This document shows positions 1 through 7,723 of a stretch of DNA of 24,057 bases, in pieces (within the stretch, counting starts at the first letter, position 1; each line of letters opens with the position of its first letter). The notes below the pieces were generated by a model. It saw only the letters and a list, made by a program, of their open reading frames with translations. It did no database searches and was not told where the DNA came from. This DNA comes from a virus. The stretch lies in IMG/VR virus record IMGVR_UViG_3300006805_000160, positions 1 to 24,057 of that record. The stretch is one strand, 5' to 3'. The translations under genes were made by a program, and so were the position numbers.

Positions 1-52
1 CCAGCCCATCCCTCCCACGAGCAATGCGGGGGACTTTGAGAGCAGCCTAGAA

Positions 53-66
53 GCGCTCAGGAGCGC
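53..66. repeat. Palindrome in the left leader
   Basis: GCGCTC-AG-GAGCGC is a perfect 6-bp inverted repeat with a 2-bp centre. It lies in the 220-nt stretch before the first recognisable start codon, where I see no convincing gene on either strand. It could be a protein-binding site or belong to a packaging site upstream of the terminase genes, but nothing in the sequence decides this. Confidence 0.3.
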
Positions 67-220
67 CTCAGTGCTAACAGTTTGAGCTGCGAATTGTCTC
101 AAGAACTGGTCGATCGTCCTGCGCCAACCTGTGCGGAGTTTCTGCGAGAATCGCAGAACGCTCGCAAAGTGCCAAGTCAATAGCGTGCAGCCGTTACCCG
201 TTACGGGCTACACTTCGCCC

Positions 221-781
221 ATGACCTGCGCCCACTGCTTGAGCTCGTTGCCTGTCATCCGTCGTGGCGACACTCGCTACTGCTCAAGCCGCTGCCGAGT
301 CGCTGCGCATCGAGCGCTCCCAGCCGAGCAGCTGCGCCTCATCGATCGATGGGTGCGCTACTCGCCGACGAAGGTGCCGCTCACCATAAATGGTGACAAC
401 GCCAGCTCGACAAACCCTTCGACCTGGTGCGACTTTCACACTGCAACATCCTCAACGGTTGGCGCTGGCGTCGGCTTTGTTCTCACTAACGCCGACCGCA
501 TCGCGTGTGTTGACATCGATCACTGCCTTGACGGTCGTGGTCGACTTCTGCCCTGGGCGCAAGACATCATCGCCGGCATGCCCGACACCTACATGGAAGT
601 TTCGCCGAGCGGCGATGGCTTGCATGTGTGGGGACTTGCCGACATCGACAAAGGTCGCAAGGCCGGCGGCGTCGAGGTCTACGGCAGCGGCCGCTACATC
701 ACCGTCACCTCTCAACGCTGGCGCAAATGTGCGACAGCGTTCGCCGATCTCAATGAGTGGATCGCTTCGCTGCCGATCTGA
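221..781 (+). CDS. Small primase-polymerase (AEP/Prim-Pol-like) protein with N-terminal zinc ribbon
   Basis: A 186-residue protein that probably makes or extends primers during phage replication. Residues 3-25 form a Cys4 zinc ribbon (C3, C6, C21, C25). The rest resembles the N-terminal Prim-Pol domain of archaeo-eukaryotic primases: a TKVP segment near 50-53, the DxD metal motif VDIDH (D98, D100), the PSGDGLH motif ending in H135, and a VEVYGSGRYITVT strand near 151-163. Family members are often fused to a helicase; here there is no helicase domain. The frame is open upstream to 131, but the ATG at 221 was chosen because it starts just before the zinc ribbon. No clear Shine-Dalgarno (SD) sequence precedes it, so initiation may be weak or leaderless. 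It sits immediately before the terminase genes, away from the other replication genes. Confidence 0.72.
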   Translation: MTCAHCLSSLPVIRRGDTRYCSSRCRVAAHRALPAEQLRLIDRWVRYSPTKVPLTINGDNASSTNPSTWCDFHTATSSTVGAGVGFVLTNADRIACVDIDHCLDGRGRLLPWAQDIIAGMPDTYMEVSPSGDGLHVWGLADIDKGRKAGGVEVYGSGRYITVTSQRWRKCATAFADLNEWIASLPI

Positions 782-791
782 TCGGAGCAAC

Positions 792-1097
792 ATGGCCACA
801 CAAGGCCCAAATGAGAAGGCTGTGCGCACCACGTTGCGCCACCTCGAGATCAGTGTCGTCAATGACGCTCGAGGTCGCCTTGCAGTGACTCTCGCAAAAG
901 CGCTTGACGGCGATGCAGGGATGGCGACAGCTGCCATCTCGCGTGAACTACGGGCAACGCTGTCAGAACTGGAAGGTCGCGGCAATGGCGACACCGATGA
1001 CGATCTCACCAAGTTCCTTGCTGAACTGTCCGCCCCGATGGTCGACACCACGAACCGACCGCCCAACGCTCGGTGGGAAAGTCGCGCAGATCGCTGA
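792..1097 (+). CDS. terS: Terminase small subunit (probable)
   Basis: A 101-residue protein placed directly before and overlapping the large terminase gene, where small subunits normally lie. It would recognise phage DNA and load the packaging motor. The middle region (residues about 26-65) is a helical Leu/Ala-rich segment with SRELRATLSEL, typical of short actinophage small terminases; the C-terminus is acidic and then basic. GGAG at 784-787 precedes the ATG at 792 with 4-nt spacing. The stop at 1097 lies inside the large-subunit gene, so the two overlap by 113 nt in different frames. The assignment rests on position, length and the LSRELR-type motif; no structural domain is certain. Confidence 0.6.
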   Translation: MATQGPNEKAVRTTLRHLEISVVNDARGRLAVTLAKALDGDAGMATAAISRELRATLSELEGRGNGDTDDDLTKFLAELSAPMVDTTNRPPNARWESRADR

Positions 1098-2454
1098 GCT
1101 TCTCGGCACACCTCTGATGCCTTGGCAGCGACACGTTGCCGACATCGCCTACGAACTCGACGAAGACACTGGCCGACTTGCCTATCGAGAAGTTCGGCTC
1201 ACCGTTCCTCGCCAGTCGGGCAAGACGACGCTGATGCTGGCGGCGATGACTCACCGCTGCCTCGCAATGGGCAACAGGCAGCGCGTGTTCTACACCGCAC
1301 AAACTGGCAAAGACGCTCGGCTCAAATGGGAAGACGAACACGTCCCCGCTTTGCAGCGCTCAGCGCTCGGCAAACTCATCGAAGTTCGACGCACCAACGG
1401 CAGCGAAGCAATTCGCTGGGAGAACGGCTCACTGTGGTCGCTGCTGGCCACCACCGAAAGTTCTGGCCACGGCGCACAAGCCGATCTCGGCGTGCTCGAC
1501 GAAGCGTTCAGTTACACCGACGACCGCCTTGAGCAAGCAATGAAGCCGGCAATGGTGACTCGTCCACAGCCACAACTGTGGATCGTGTCCACCGCTGGCA
1601 CCGAAGACTCGCTCTACCTAAACGAGAAGATTGACGACGGCCGAATCCGTGCCCTATCTGGTCAGACTTCGTCGGTCGCTTTCTTTGAATGGTCAGCACC
1701 AGATGACGCCGAGATCGGTAGCCCTGACACCTGGCGTGCTTGCATGCCGGCGCTTGGGATCACCGTGCCGATCGAAGCCATTCGGTCTGACTTTGAATCG
1801 ATGCGTGAACCTGAGTTCCGGCGCGCGTATCTGAACCAACGCCAAGATCGAGCAGCTGCTGCACCGTGGCAGGTCATCAGCGAAGAAGACTGGAAAGCCT
1901 GCGCCGACACATCGAGCGCAATCGCTGACCAGCCGACCATCGCTCTCGATGTCACACCATCACGATCGATGGCTTCACTGTGCGCCGCTGGCACTCGCTC
2001 AGATGGCGCAGCCCATGTCGAAGTGATCGGCAACCGACCAGGCACCTCATGGGTGCTGGACTGGTTCGCCGCCGAAGATCGTGTGCGCACCTATCGAACC
2101 ATCGTGATCGACCCGGTATCGGGTGCGAACTCGCTGGTGTCTGATCTTCGCAACCTTGGCTTGCAGATCGTCGAAGTTGGCACACGGCAGATGGTTGCCG
2201 GCTGTGGCAAGTTCTACGACCTCGCAACTCAAGGGCGCTTGCGCCACATTGACCAGGTGCCGCTGAACGCTGCGGTCGCTGGATCAAAGAAACGAAACCT
2301 CGGCGATGCGTGGGCATGGCATCGACGCGATAACAGCGTCGACGTATCACCACTAGTCGCCGCAACTCTTGCACTGCAGGCGCACGTTGCGCCCGAGCTG
2401 CGTCCGCAGGGAACCCCGCAGATCGTCGACCCTTGGAGCCTGACTGATGAGTGA
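985..2454 (+). CDS. terL: Terminase large subunit
   Basis: The 489-residue ATPase/nuclease motor that cuts concatemers and pumps DNA into the prohead. The ATPase domain has Walker A VPRQSGKTT (residues 74-82) and Walker B LGVLDEA (168-174). The C-terminal RNase H-like nuclease domain shows acidic residues in ALDVTPS (D322), VIDPVSG (D376) and LGDAWAW (D441). The frame is open upstream to 904, but the ATG at 985 has GGAAGG at 971-976 with 8-nt spacing and gives a usual N-terminus shortly before TLGGKVAQIAELLG. It overlaps the small-subunit gene upstream and the 47-residue membrane protein gene downstream. Length and motif order are normal for the family. Confidence 0.95.
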   Translation: MATPMTISPSSLLNCPPRWSTPRTDRPTLGGKVAQIAELLGTPLMPWQRHVADIAYELDEDTGRLAYREVRLTVPRQSGKTTLMLAAMTHRCLAMGNRQRVFYTAQTGKDARLKWEDEHVPALQRSALGKLIEVRRTNGSEAIRWENGSLWSLLATTESSGHGAQADLGVLDEAFSYTDDRLEQAMKPAMVTRPQPQLWIVSTAGTEDSLYLNEKIDDGRIRALSGQTSSVAFFEWSAPDDAEIGSPDTWRACMPALGITVPIEAIRSDFESMREPEFRRAYLNQRQDRAAAAPWQVISEEDWKACADTSSAIADQPTIALDVTPSRSMASLCAAGTRSDGAAHVEVIGNRPGTSWVLDWFAAEDRVRTYRTIVIDPVSGANSLVSDLRNLGLQIVEVGTRQMVAGCGKFYDLATQGRLRHIDQVPLNAAVAGSKKRNLGDAWAWHRRDNSVDVSPLVAATLALQAHVAPELRPQGTPQIVDPWSLTDE

Positions 2455-2590
2455 ACTACTCACCACCATCGTCGAGCTCATCGGCGCTGCACTCATCGTG
2501 GCTGGTGTCGCGATGCTTTCAATCCCTGCCGCATTGATCGCCGCCGGCGTGCTGGCGATCTGCGCTTCATTCCTGGTGGCTAACCGATGA
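2447..2590 (+). CDS. Small two-TM membrane protein between terminase and portal
   Basis: A 47-residue ORF starting at ATG 2447, overlapping the terminase stop by 8 nt and the portal start by 4 nt (ATGA). The protein is almost entirely hydrophobic: residues about 6-22 and 24-45 can each span a membrane, with a short polar N-terminus (MSEL) and a VANR end. The overlaps on both sides and the continuous GC-rich third positions argue that it is translated as part of the head operon. I do not recognise a family. Its place between packaging genes is odd for a membrane protein; a membrane-associated role in assembly or superinfection is only conjecture. Confidence 0.7.
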   Translation: MSELLTTIVELIGAALIVAGVAMLSIPAALIAAGVLAICASFLVANR

Positions 2591-3756
2591 GTCTCTTTGC
2601 AAAACGCGCGCTGAACCCTGACCCCGTGCGCACCTCTGTGTGGCTGCCGACGACCAACTGGTCAGGCGAATCAATCACCGAGTCCACCGCCCTCGAGGTC
2701 ACTGCCCTCATGGCGTGTGTGTCGCTGATCGCCGACTCTGTCGCATCGCTGCCTATGCGTGGCATCCGCCACGTTGGCGATCGCACCGAGCCAGTGCAGA
2801 TCCCTAAGTGGATCGACAGCTCGACCGAGCACACGCAGTACGAACTCATTCACATGATCGTGACCTCGCTTGCCCTGCACGGCAACGCCTACATCTACGT
2901 CGACCGAGACGTGAACACAAACGCCCCGATCATGCTGACACCGCTGCACCCCACAAACGTGCAGGTGAACATCGTCAACCGCCAGCGTTACTACACGACG
3001 AACGGCATCGTCATTGATCTGAACAACATGCTGCACTTGCGCTGGTGGACGCCGCCGCAATCTGCAGTCGGTCTGTCACCGATCGAGATGCAGCGCAACA
3101 CCATCGGCCTCGCACTTGCTCAGGCACGCTTTGTGAATCAGTGGTACTCCGAAGGCGCAACGCCTTCGTCGGTGCTCGAGGTTGACGGCGACATGACCAC
3201 CGACCAGGCGAAGGTTCTGCAGGCAACGTGGGAAACCTCACACCGCCGTAAGCGTCGCCCAGCCGTTCTCACTAACGGCATGAAGTGGAAGCCAATCACC
3301 GCTTCGGCCCAGGACATGGAACTCGCCGAATCTCGTGAGCAGACGATCAACGACATCGCGCGCATCTTCCGTGTGCCGAACTACATGATCGGCGCACGCG
3401 GCGACTCACAGACATACCAGAACAACGAATCCGCCGGCATGCACTTTGTCACCTACACGTTGCTGCCGTGGCTTGTGCGCATTGAGCGCGCGCTGAGCGG
3501 TCTGATGGTTGCACCTCGCGAGATCAAGTTCGACACCTCAGCGTTCCTTCGTGCCAACACGACCGAACGAATCCGTGCCTATCAGAGCGCAATCATGTCG
3601 GGCATCTTGACGCCGAACGAAGCGCGTGAGCGTGAAGGCCAAGAGCCCTACCCAGGCGGCGACGAGTTCGTCATGGTCCTGCCAGGCGCAATCGTCGCAG
3701 GCACAAGCGAAGCGCAACCGCCAGTCGGCACAGACGCTGAGCCACCGATCCGATGA
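2587..3756 (+). CDS. Portal protein, HK97 family
   Basis: A 389-residue protein that would form the dodecameric ring at the capsid vertex through which DNA enters and to which the terminase and tail attach. It matches the HK97-type portal family in length and sequence pattern: an N-terminal segment with ALEVTALMACVSLIADSVA, a central HGNAYIYVDRD region, an LHLRWW segment, and a C-terminal stretch with TSAFLRANTTERIRAYQ followed by LTPNEARE. The start ATG at 2587 is coupled to the preceding stop by ATGA. The C-terminal 20 residues are Pro/Glu/Ala-rich and probably disordered. The prohead protease gene follows at once. Confidence 0.93.
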   Translation: MSLFAKRALNPDPVRTSVWLPTTNWSGESITESTALEVTALMACVSLIADSVASLPMRGIRHVGDRTEPVQIPKWIDSSTEHTQYELIHMIVTSLALHGNAYIYVDRDVNTNAPIMLTPLHPTNVQVNIVNRQRYYTTNGIVIDLNNMLHLRWWTPPQSAVGLSPIEMQRNTIGLALAQARFVNQWYSEGATPSSVLEVDGDMTTDQAKVLQATWETSHRRKRRPAVLTNGMKWKPITASAQDMELAESREQTINDIARIFRVPNYMIGARGDSQTYQNNESAGMHFVTYTLLPWLVRIERALSGLMVAPREIKFDTSAFLRANTTERIRAYQSAIMSGILTPNEAREREGQEPYPGGDEFVMVLPGAIVAGTSEAQPPVGTDAEPPIR

Positions 3757-3767
3757 TGGAGATCGCA

Positions 3768-4490
3768 ATGACCGAAGAGCTGAACCAAGACACGGCGCAG
3801 GGGCCTGTCTCTGAGCAACTGGATGAAACCATGCCCGAACAAACCCCTGTTCGCTACACCGCCGTCGAGATCGAGAACCGCCGCATCGGCGGTCGCGATG
3901 TCGAGTTCCGCACCGTTGAGGTCGACGGCCTGCAGCTTCGAGCTGTAGAAGCCGACACCGAGATGCCGATGCGTTTCGCTGGTTACGCCGCAGTGTTCAA
4001 CTCCCCATCTGAGCCGCTGCCCTTCATCGAGACCATCGCCCCTGGTGCGTTTCGTCGCTCGCTGAAATCAGACAGCGAGAAGCGCATGTTCTTGAATCAC
4101 AACACCGACCAGGTGTTGGCAAGCACACGCTCAGCGACGTTGTCGCTCAGCGAAGATGATCGTGGTCTGTACGTCGAAGCCGAACTGCCCGACACCACCT
4201 ACGGTCGCGACCTCTCAATCCTCATGCAGCGCGGCGACGTGCACTCGATGAGCTTCGGCTTCTCGGTGCCCCGTGGCGGCGACTCATGGTCTGAGGATGG
4301 CAGCTCGCGTGAACTGCGGGAGATCATCTTGCACGAAGTCTCAGTGGTGACCGGCTTCCCCGCCTACCCCGCCACAGAAGGTGCGCAAGTTCGCAGCACC
4401 GAAGAAATCGCCGAGCCAGTCGACGCAACCGAAGACGGTCTGCCAGTCGATCTTGCTCGTCGCATGCTCGAGCTCAACGCCAAGCGCTGA
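3768..4490 (+). CDS. HK97-family prohead (S78) protease
   Basis: A 240-residue serine protease that would cleave the scaffold-like delta domain of the capsid protein and itself during head maturation. The fold starts near residue 66 (MPMRFAGYAAVFNS). The predicted catalytic residues are H111 in MFLNHNTD and S162 in HSMSFGF; the EVSVVTGFPAYP strand is also typical. Residues 1-65 form an acidic, probably flexible extension. ATGs at 3753, 3756 and 3768 share this frame; 3768 is preferred because GGAG (3758-3761) lies 6 nt upstream, while the other two would overlap the portal stop without an SD. The C-terminal 35 residues are acidic, as in relatives. Confidence 0.9.
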   Translation: MTEELNQDTAQGPVSEQLDETMPEQTPVRYTAVEIENRRIGGRDVEFRTVEVDGLQLRAVEADTEMPMRFAGYAAVFNSPSEPLPFIETIAPGAFRRSLKSDSEKRMFLNHNTDQVLASTRSATLSLSEDDRGLYVEAELPDTTYGRDLSILMQRGDVHSMSFGFSVPRGGDSWSEDGSSRELREIILHEVSVVTGFPAYPATEGAQVRSTEEIAEPVDATEDGLPVDLARRMLELNAKR

Positions 4491-4599
4491 GCATCGAATC
4501 TGCAGCTCGGAGCCATCGCCCGGAGCGCCCCCCATGCGCAACCACCGATCGACCACCACCTGCACTTACTAACCCAACCCAACCGCCACGGAGGCAACC

Positions 4600-5808
4600 A
4601 TGACTGACGAACTCGTCACTCGCCTCTCGGAACAGCGCGCGCGTACCTGGGAAGAAGCTAAGTCTCTTCTCGATCACGCAGCGTCCGAGAACCGCGACCT
4701 GTCCGGTGAAGAAGCCGAACAGTTCACCCGCATGAACGACGACATCGATGCACTCGATGCCCGTCGCAAGAACATCATCGACATCGAAGCACGCGAGCGT
4801 GCAATCGACGAATCACGCGCCGCTCTCGGCGTCCCGGCTGACTTCGGTGTTCGCACCGCTGCCCCTGCCGAGAAGAACGACAGCGACATCATTCGTGAAA
4901 TCGCCCTTGGCGAGCGTCGTTCGTTCTCGTTCGACAAGCGTGATGTCACCAAGTCCAGCACCGGCGCACCAGTGCCGACCTCGTTCTACGACCAGCTCGT
5001 TGAGCAGCTCGTCATTCAAGGCCCGATGCTTGACGGCAACGTCATCACGATGCTCACCACGAACAGTGGCGAGTCCCTTCAGATCCCACGCACCGCCACC
5101 TACACCGCCCCAGCAATCATCGGTGAAGGCACAGCGATCACGGAATCTGACCCGACCTTCGCAGCGTTCGTCACCCTTGGTGCATTCAAGTACGCCGCCA
5201 CGTTCCAGCTCAGCCGTGAGGTTGTCGAAGATTCAGGCATCAACTTGCTCGACTTCGTCGCCCGCCAGGCTGCAGTCGGCATGGGCACAGCGGTCAACGC
5301 TGGTCTCACCGTCGGCACCGGAACCACACAGCCCAACGGCATCGTCAACGGAGCCGGCTCAGCCGTCACCGGTGGCACTGGCGTCGCTGGCGTTCCGACC
5401 TACGAGAACCTTGTAGACCTCGTCTACTCGGTTGGATCTCCTTACCGCCGTCGTGGCGCTTCGTTCCAAATGAACGCAAGCACCGTCGCTGCAGTTCGCA
5501 AGATCAAGGACGGCAACGGAAGCTACATCTGGCAGCCGTCGTTCCAAGACAATGCCCCTGATCAGCTGCTCGGCTACGCCGTTCTGGAAAACCCAGACGT
5601 CGTCGCTACGGCAACTGGCGCAAAGTCGGTCATCTTCGGCGACATGGCATCGGCGTACTACGTCCGCCAGGTCCGTGGCATCGACTTCGCACGCGATGAC
5701 AGCGTCGGCTTCGTCAATGACCTCATCACCTTCCGCGTCACATGGCGTGGAGACGGCGCGGTCGTCGATTCCAACGCAGTGAAGTTTTACAAGGGTGGCG
5801 CGTCCTGA
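4600..5808 (+). CDS. Major capsid protein, HK97 fold
   Basis: A 402-residue protein that would build the icosahedral shell. Residues 1 to about 85 are a charged, helical, coiled-coil-like delta domain rich in Glu/Arg/Asp, which the preceding protease should remove; cleavage would fall near residues 85-100, but the exact site is not visible. The rest follows the HK97 capsid pattern, with TSFYDQLVEQLV, SGESLQIPR, an FKYAATFQLSREVVED segment, GTTQPNGIVNG, and a C-terminal RGDGAVVDSNAVKFY. GGAGG at 4590-4594 gives a strong SD 5 nt before the ATG. A 109-nt untranslated gap separates it from the protease gene, and a long stem-loop follows the stop. Confidence 0.95.
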   Translation: MTDELVTRLSEQRARTWEEAKSLLDHAASENRDLSGEEAEQFTRMNDDIDALDARRKNIIDIEARERAIDESRAALGVPADFGVRTAAPAEKNDSDIIREIALGERRSFSFDKRDVTKSSTGAPVPTSFYDQLVEQLVIQGPMLDGNVITMLTTNSGESLQIPRTATYTAPAIIGEGTAITESDPTFAAFVTLGAFKYAATFQLSREVVEDSGINLLDFVARQAAVGMGTAVNAGLTVGTGTTQPNGIVNGAGSAVTGGTGVAGVPTYENLVDLVYSVGSPYRRRGASFQMNASTVAAVRKIKDGNGSYIWQPSFQDNAPDQLLGYAVLENPDVVATATGAKSVIFGDMASAYYVRQVRGIDFARDDSVGFVNDLITFRVTWRGDGAVVDSNAVKFYKGGAS

Positions 5809-5835
5809 TCGGACGCCTCACCTTTTACGGGCTTT

Positions 5836-5888
5836 GTCTGGTTGGTGGTGGTTCGTTGCCCGTGCGAGCCACCACCGGCCAACCAGAC
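5836..5888 (+). other. Long stem-loop after the capsid gene
   Basis: GTCTGGTTGG (5836-5845) pairs perfectly with CCAACCAGAC (5879-5888). TGGTGGTTCG (5846-5855) pairs with CGAGCCACCA (5865-5874) with one G-U wobble. The loop is 9 nt and a 4-nt CCGG bulge interrupts the 3' side. There is no U-tract, so it is not a standard intrinsic terminator. It may stabilise the abundant capsid mRNA or attenuate transcription into the following genes. Confidence 0.7.
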
Positions 5889-5918
5889 AGCACACACGGC
5901 ATTCGGGCGAGGAGCATC

Positions 5919-7199
5919 ATGGGCAAGAGACGGAGCAATTCACATGTGGGTGGTAATCCGCAACACAGAGGTCGAGTTACCTCCGTACCTGGCGCAGTAC
6001 CTGGTCGAAGCGTCGGTGGCGACACCCGTGCAGGAATCTGCTGGCACTCAAACTTCGCAGGAGCAGGCACCGGCTACGGCGTCCAAACCGCGCAAGTCGC
6101 GCGCCAAATCAAAGCCACCGGCCGACCCATCACCCTCTCCAACAACTACGGCACCCAGGGCTTCATCACCGAATGGGAAGGCATTGAAGTCCTCCCGACC
6201 GGCTTCCACCCCTACTCAGCAGACGTGCTCGACGCGCATCTCAAATACAGCCAAGAGCAAACCGGTCGACCCACCGCTCTGATCACACTCTTCGACACTT
6301 GGGTGTTCAAAGGCGCCAAGCTCGACGACATCAAGGTCATTGCCTCATGGGTGCCAATCGATCACACGCCCGCACCGCCGGACGTTCTCGAATGGTGCCG
6401 CCGAGACAATGTGCTGCCGATCGCTATGGCGAACTACGGCGCACGAATGCTCGAGGCTGCCGGCGTCGACCATCGCTACATTCCACACGGCGTCGACACC
6501 AAAGTCTTCCGACCAGGCGCAACCGTTGACGGTGCGACAGGTCGTCAACTTCTCAAGATCCCCGACGACGCATTCGTGGTCGGGATCGTCGCTGCCAATA
6601 AGGGCATCGCACCCATGCGCAAAGCATGGGGCGAGAACCTGCTGGCGCTCGGCCAGTTCATGGCAAAGCATGACGACGTTTATGCCTACATGCACACCGA
6701 GAAACGTGGCGCACAAGGCGGCGTGGATCTCGTGCAACTCGCAGGCGCTTGCGGTATCCCTGAGAACCGCATCGTCTGGACAGATCAGTGGGCCTACTAC
6801 GCAGGTCTGCCGCCATTCGTGCTGGCAGGTCTGATGGGTGCGATGGATGTCAACCTTGCTGCCTCTCGTGGCGAAGGGTTCGGCGTTCCAGTTATCGAAG
6901 CCGCCGCCTGTGGCGTGCCCTCGATCGTGTCCAACTTCACCGCTCAGCCTGAGCTTGTCGAAGATCACGGCTACCTCGTCTCCGTGCAGCCCTACTGGGA
7001 CGCACTGCAGACCTCATGGTTCGCCACACCGCTGGTGCATTCAGTGCTCGAGGAACTTGAGCACGCCTACGACACCGCCCGAGACGCAGACCGAAAGGCT
7101 GCTGCTCGAGCACACGCTGAGACCTACGACAACAAGATCGTCTTCGACAAATACTGGCTGCCAGTGCTCGCCGAGATCGACGAACTGATGGCGAAGTGA
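5919..7199 (+). CDS. Glycosyltransferase, GT-B fold, GT4-like
   Basis: A 426-residue protein that would transfer a sugar from a nucleotide-sugar donor, perhaps onto virion proteins. From about residue 39 it follows the GT4 pattern: WHSNFAGAGTGYG near the N-terminal Rossmann domain, IPHGVDTKVFRPG linking the domains, and in the C-terminal donor domain the EX7E motif (E319, E327) in SRGEGFGVPVIEA, then CGVPSIVSNF. The ATG at 5919 has GAGGAG at 5909-5914. Residues 1-38 look unlike any glycosyltransferase N-terminus, and GC3 in this frame is low until about 6030, where the other frame looks coding. No alternative ATG, GTG or TTG lies between 5949 and the domain start, so the true N-terminus is uncertain. 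It is probably an acquired gene in the head module. Confidence 0.85.
   Translation: MGKRRSNSHVGGNPQHRGRVTSVPGAVPGRSVGGDTRAGICWHSNFAGAGTGYGVQTAQVARQIKATGRPITLSNNYGTQGFITEWEGIEVLPTGFHPYSADVLDAHLKYSQEQTGRPTALITLFDTWVFKGAKLDDIKVIASWVPIDHTPAPPDVLEWCRRDNVLPIAMANYGARMLEAAGVDHRYIPHGVDTKVFRPGATVDGATGRQLLKIPDDAFVVGIVAANKGIAPMRKAWGENLLALGQFMAKHDDVYAYMHTEKRGAQGGVDLVQLAGACGIPENRIVWTDQWAYYAGLPPFVLAGLMGAMDVNLAASRGEGFGVPVIEAAACGVPSIVSNFTAQPELVEDHGYLVSVQPYWDALQTSWFATPLVHSVLEELEHAYDTARDADRKAAARAHAETYDNKIVFDKYWLPVLAEIDELMAK
5944..6282 (+). CDS. Small head-region protein overlapping the glycosyltransferase gene
   Basis: An alternative-frame ORF of 112 codons. The ATG at 5944 has GGAG (5932-5935) 8 nt upstream. 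Its first 30 codons (MWVVIRNTEVELPPYLAQYL...) look like a real short protein, and about 25 of the 30 end in G or C, against about 46% for the overlapping frame. The next part is Lys/Arg/Pro/Ala-rich (KPRKSRAKSKPPAD, residues about 50-63), as in small proteins often found after capsid genes. Beyond about 6130 it turns into the low-complexity Pro/Ser/Thr composition expected of a shadow frame, so its real 3' end is doubtful. I do not know its function. It may be an old head gene whose 3' end was overrun by the glycosyltransferase, or the 5' part of a frameshifted fusion. Confidence 0.5.
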   Translation: MWVVIRNTEVELPPYLAQYLVEASVATPVQESAGTQTSQEQAPATASKPRKSRAKSKPPADPSPSPTTTAPRASSPNGKALKSSRPASTPTQQTCSTRISNTAKSKPVDPPL

Positions 7200-7723
7200 T
7201 CGCCTGGGACCGGCTCGGCAAACGGCACGAAGCATTCGCCACCATCGCCGAGCTGCTGGGCGAAGGCTGTCGCATCGTTGAGACCGGCACCGTCAGAGAC
7301 CTAGGCAACTGGGAAGGCGACGGCCAGTCAACGATCGTCTGGGACCAACTCGCCACCGACCTCGGCGGCACCGTCACCACCATCGACATCAATCCACTCG
7401 GTGCCGAACTTGTCGCTGAACTCGGACTGCAAGCAACGACCGCAATCGTCGGCGACTCCCTCGATGTGATCCCAACACTGACCGGCCATTGCGACTTTCT
7501 CTACCTTGACTCTTTCGATGTCGACTTCGAGAACCCGCAGCCTGCAGCAGCTCATCACCTCAGCGAACTCATGGCAGCTCTCAACCTGCTGGCCCCTGGC
7601 TCAATCGTCGCAGTCGACGACAACCAAGACGACCAGGGCAAAGGCTCAGAGGTTGCGTGGTTCCTTGCCGAGCATGGCGCTAACGAAATCGTCCGCGGCT
7701 ATGTCCGCGTCTGGAGAATCTAA
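7196..7723 (+). CDS. Class I SAM-dependent methyltransferase-like protein
   Basis: A 175-residue Rossmann-type protein starting at GTG 7196, which overlaps the glycosyltransferase stop (GTGA). A GxG-like first motif, VETGTVRDLGNW (near residues 28-39), is followed by a TTIDINP strand, an IVGDSLDVIP segment, then DFLYLDSFDVDF and a late SIVAVDDN strand. This order resembles Methyltransf_24 and CmcI/TylF-like methyltransferases, some of which act on sugars. The substrate is not visible. Translational coupling to the glycosyltransferase suggests the two enzymes work on the same glycan, for instance methylating a sugar on the virion; that link is inference. Confidence 0.7.
   Translation: MIAWDRLGKRHEAFATIAELLGEGCRIVETGTVRDLGNWEGDGQSTIVWDQLATDLGGTVTTIDINPLGAELVAELGLQATTAIVGDSLDVIPTLTGHCDFLYLDSFDVDFENPQPAAAHHLSELMAALNLLAPGSIVAVDDNQDDQGKGSEVAWFLAEHGANEIVRGYVRVWRI

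Noticed and set aside
84-98. 14-bp match AGCTGCGAATTGTC with 20541-20554
   Set aside because: A 14-bp exact match is expected about once or twice by chance in a window this long, and neither copy has supporting context.
452-1111. 219-codon minus-strand ORF over the primase and small terminase genes
   Set aside because: Arg/Ser/Ala-rich antisense shadow; the + strand genes carry recognisable motifs.
4748-5416. 222-codon + strand ORF inside the capsid gene
   Set aside because: Ser/Arg/Pro-rich shadow of the capsid reading frame, no SD, no recognisable motif.
6345-6968. 207-codon minus-strand ORF in the glycosyltransferase gene
   Set aside because: His/Asp/Val-rich antisense shadow of a clear GT4 gene.
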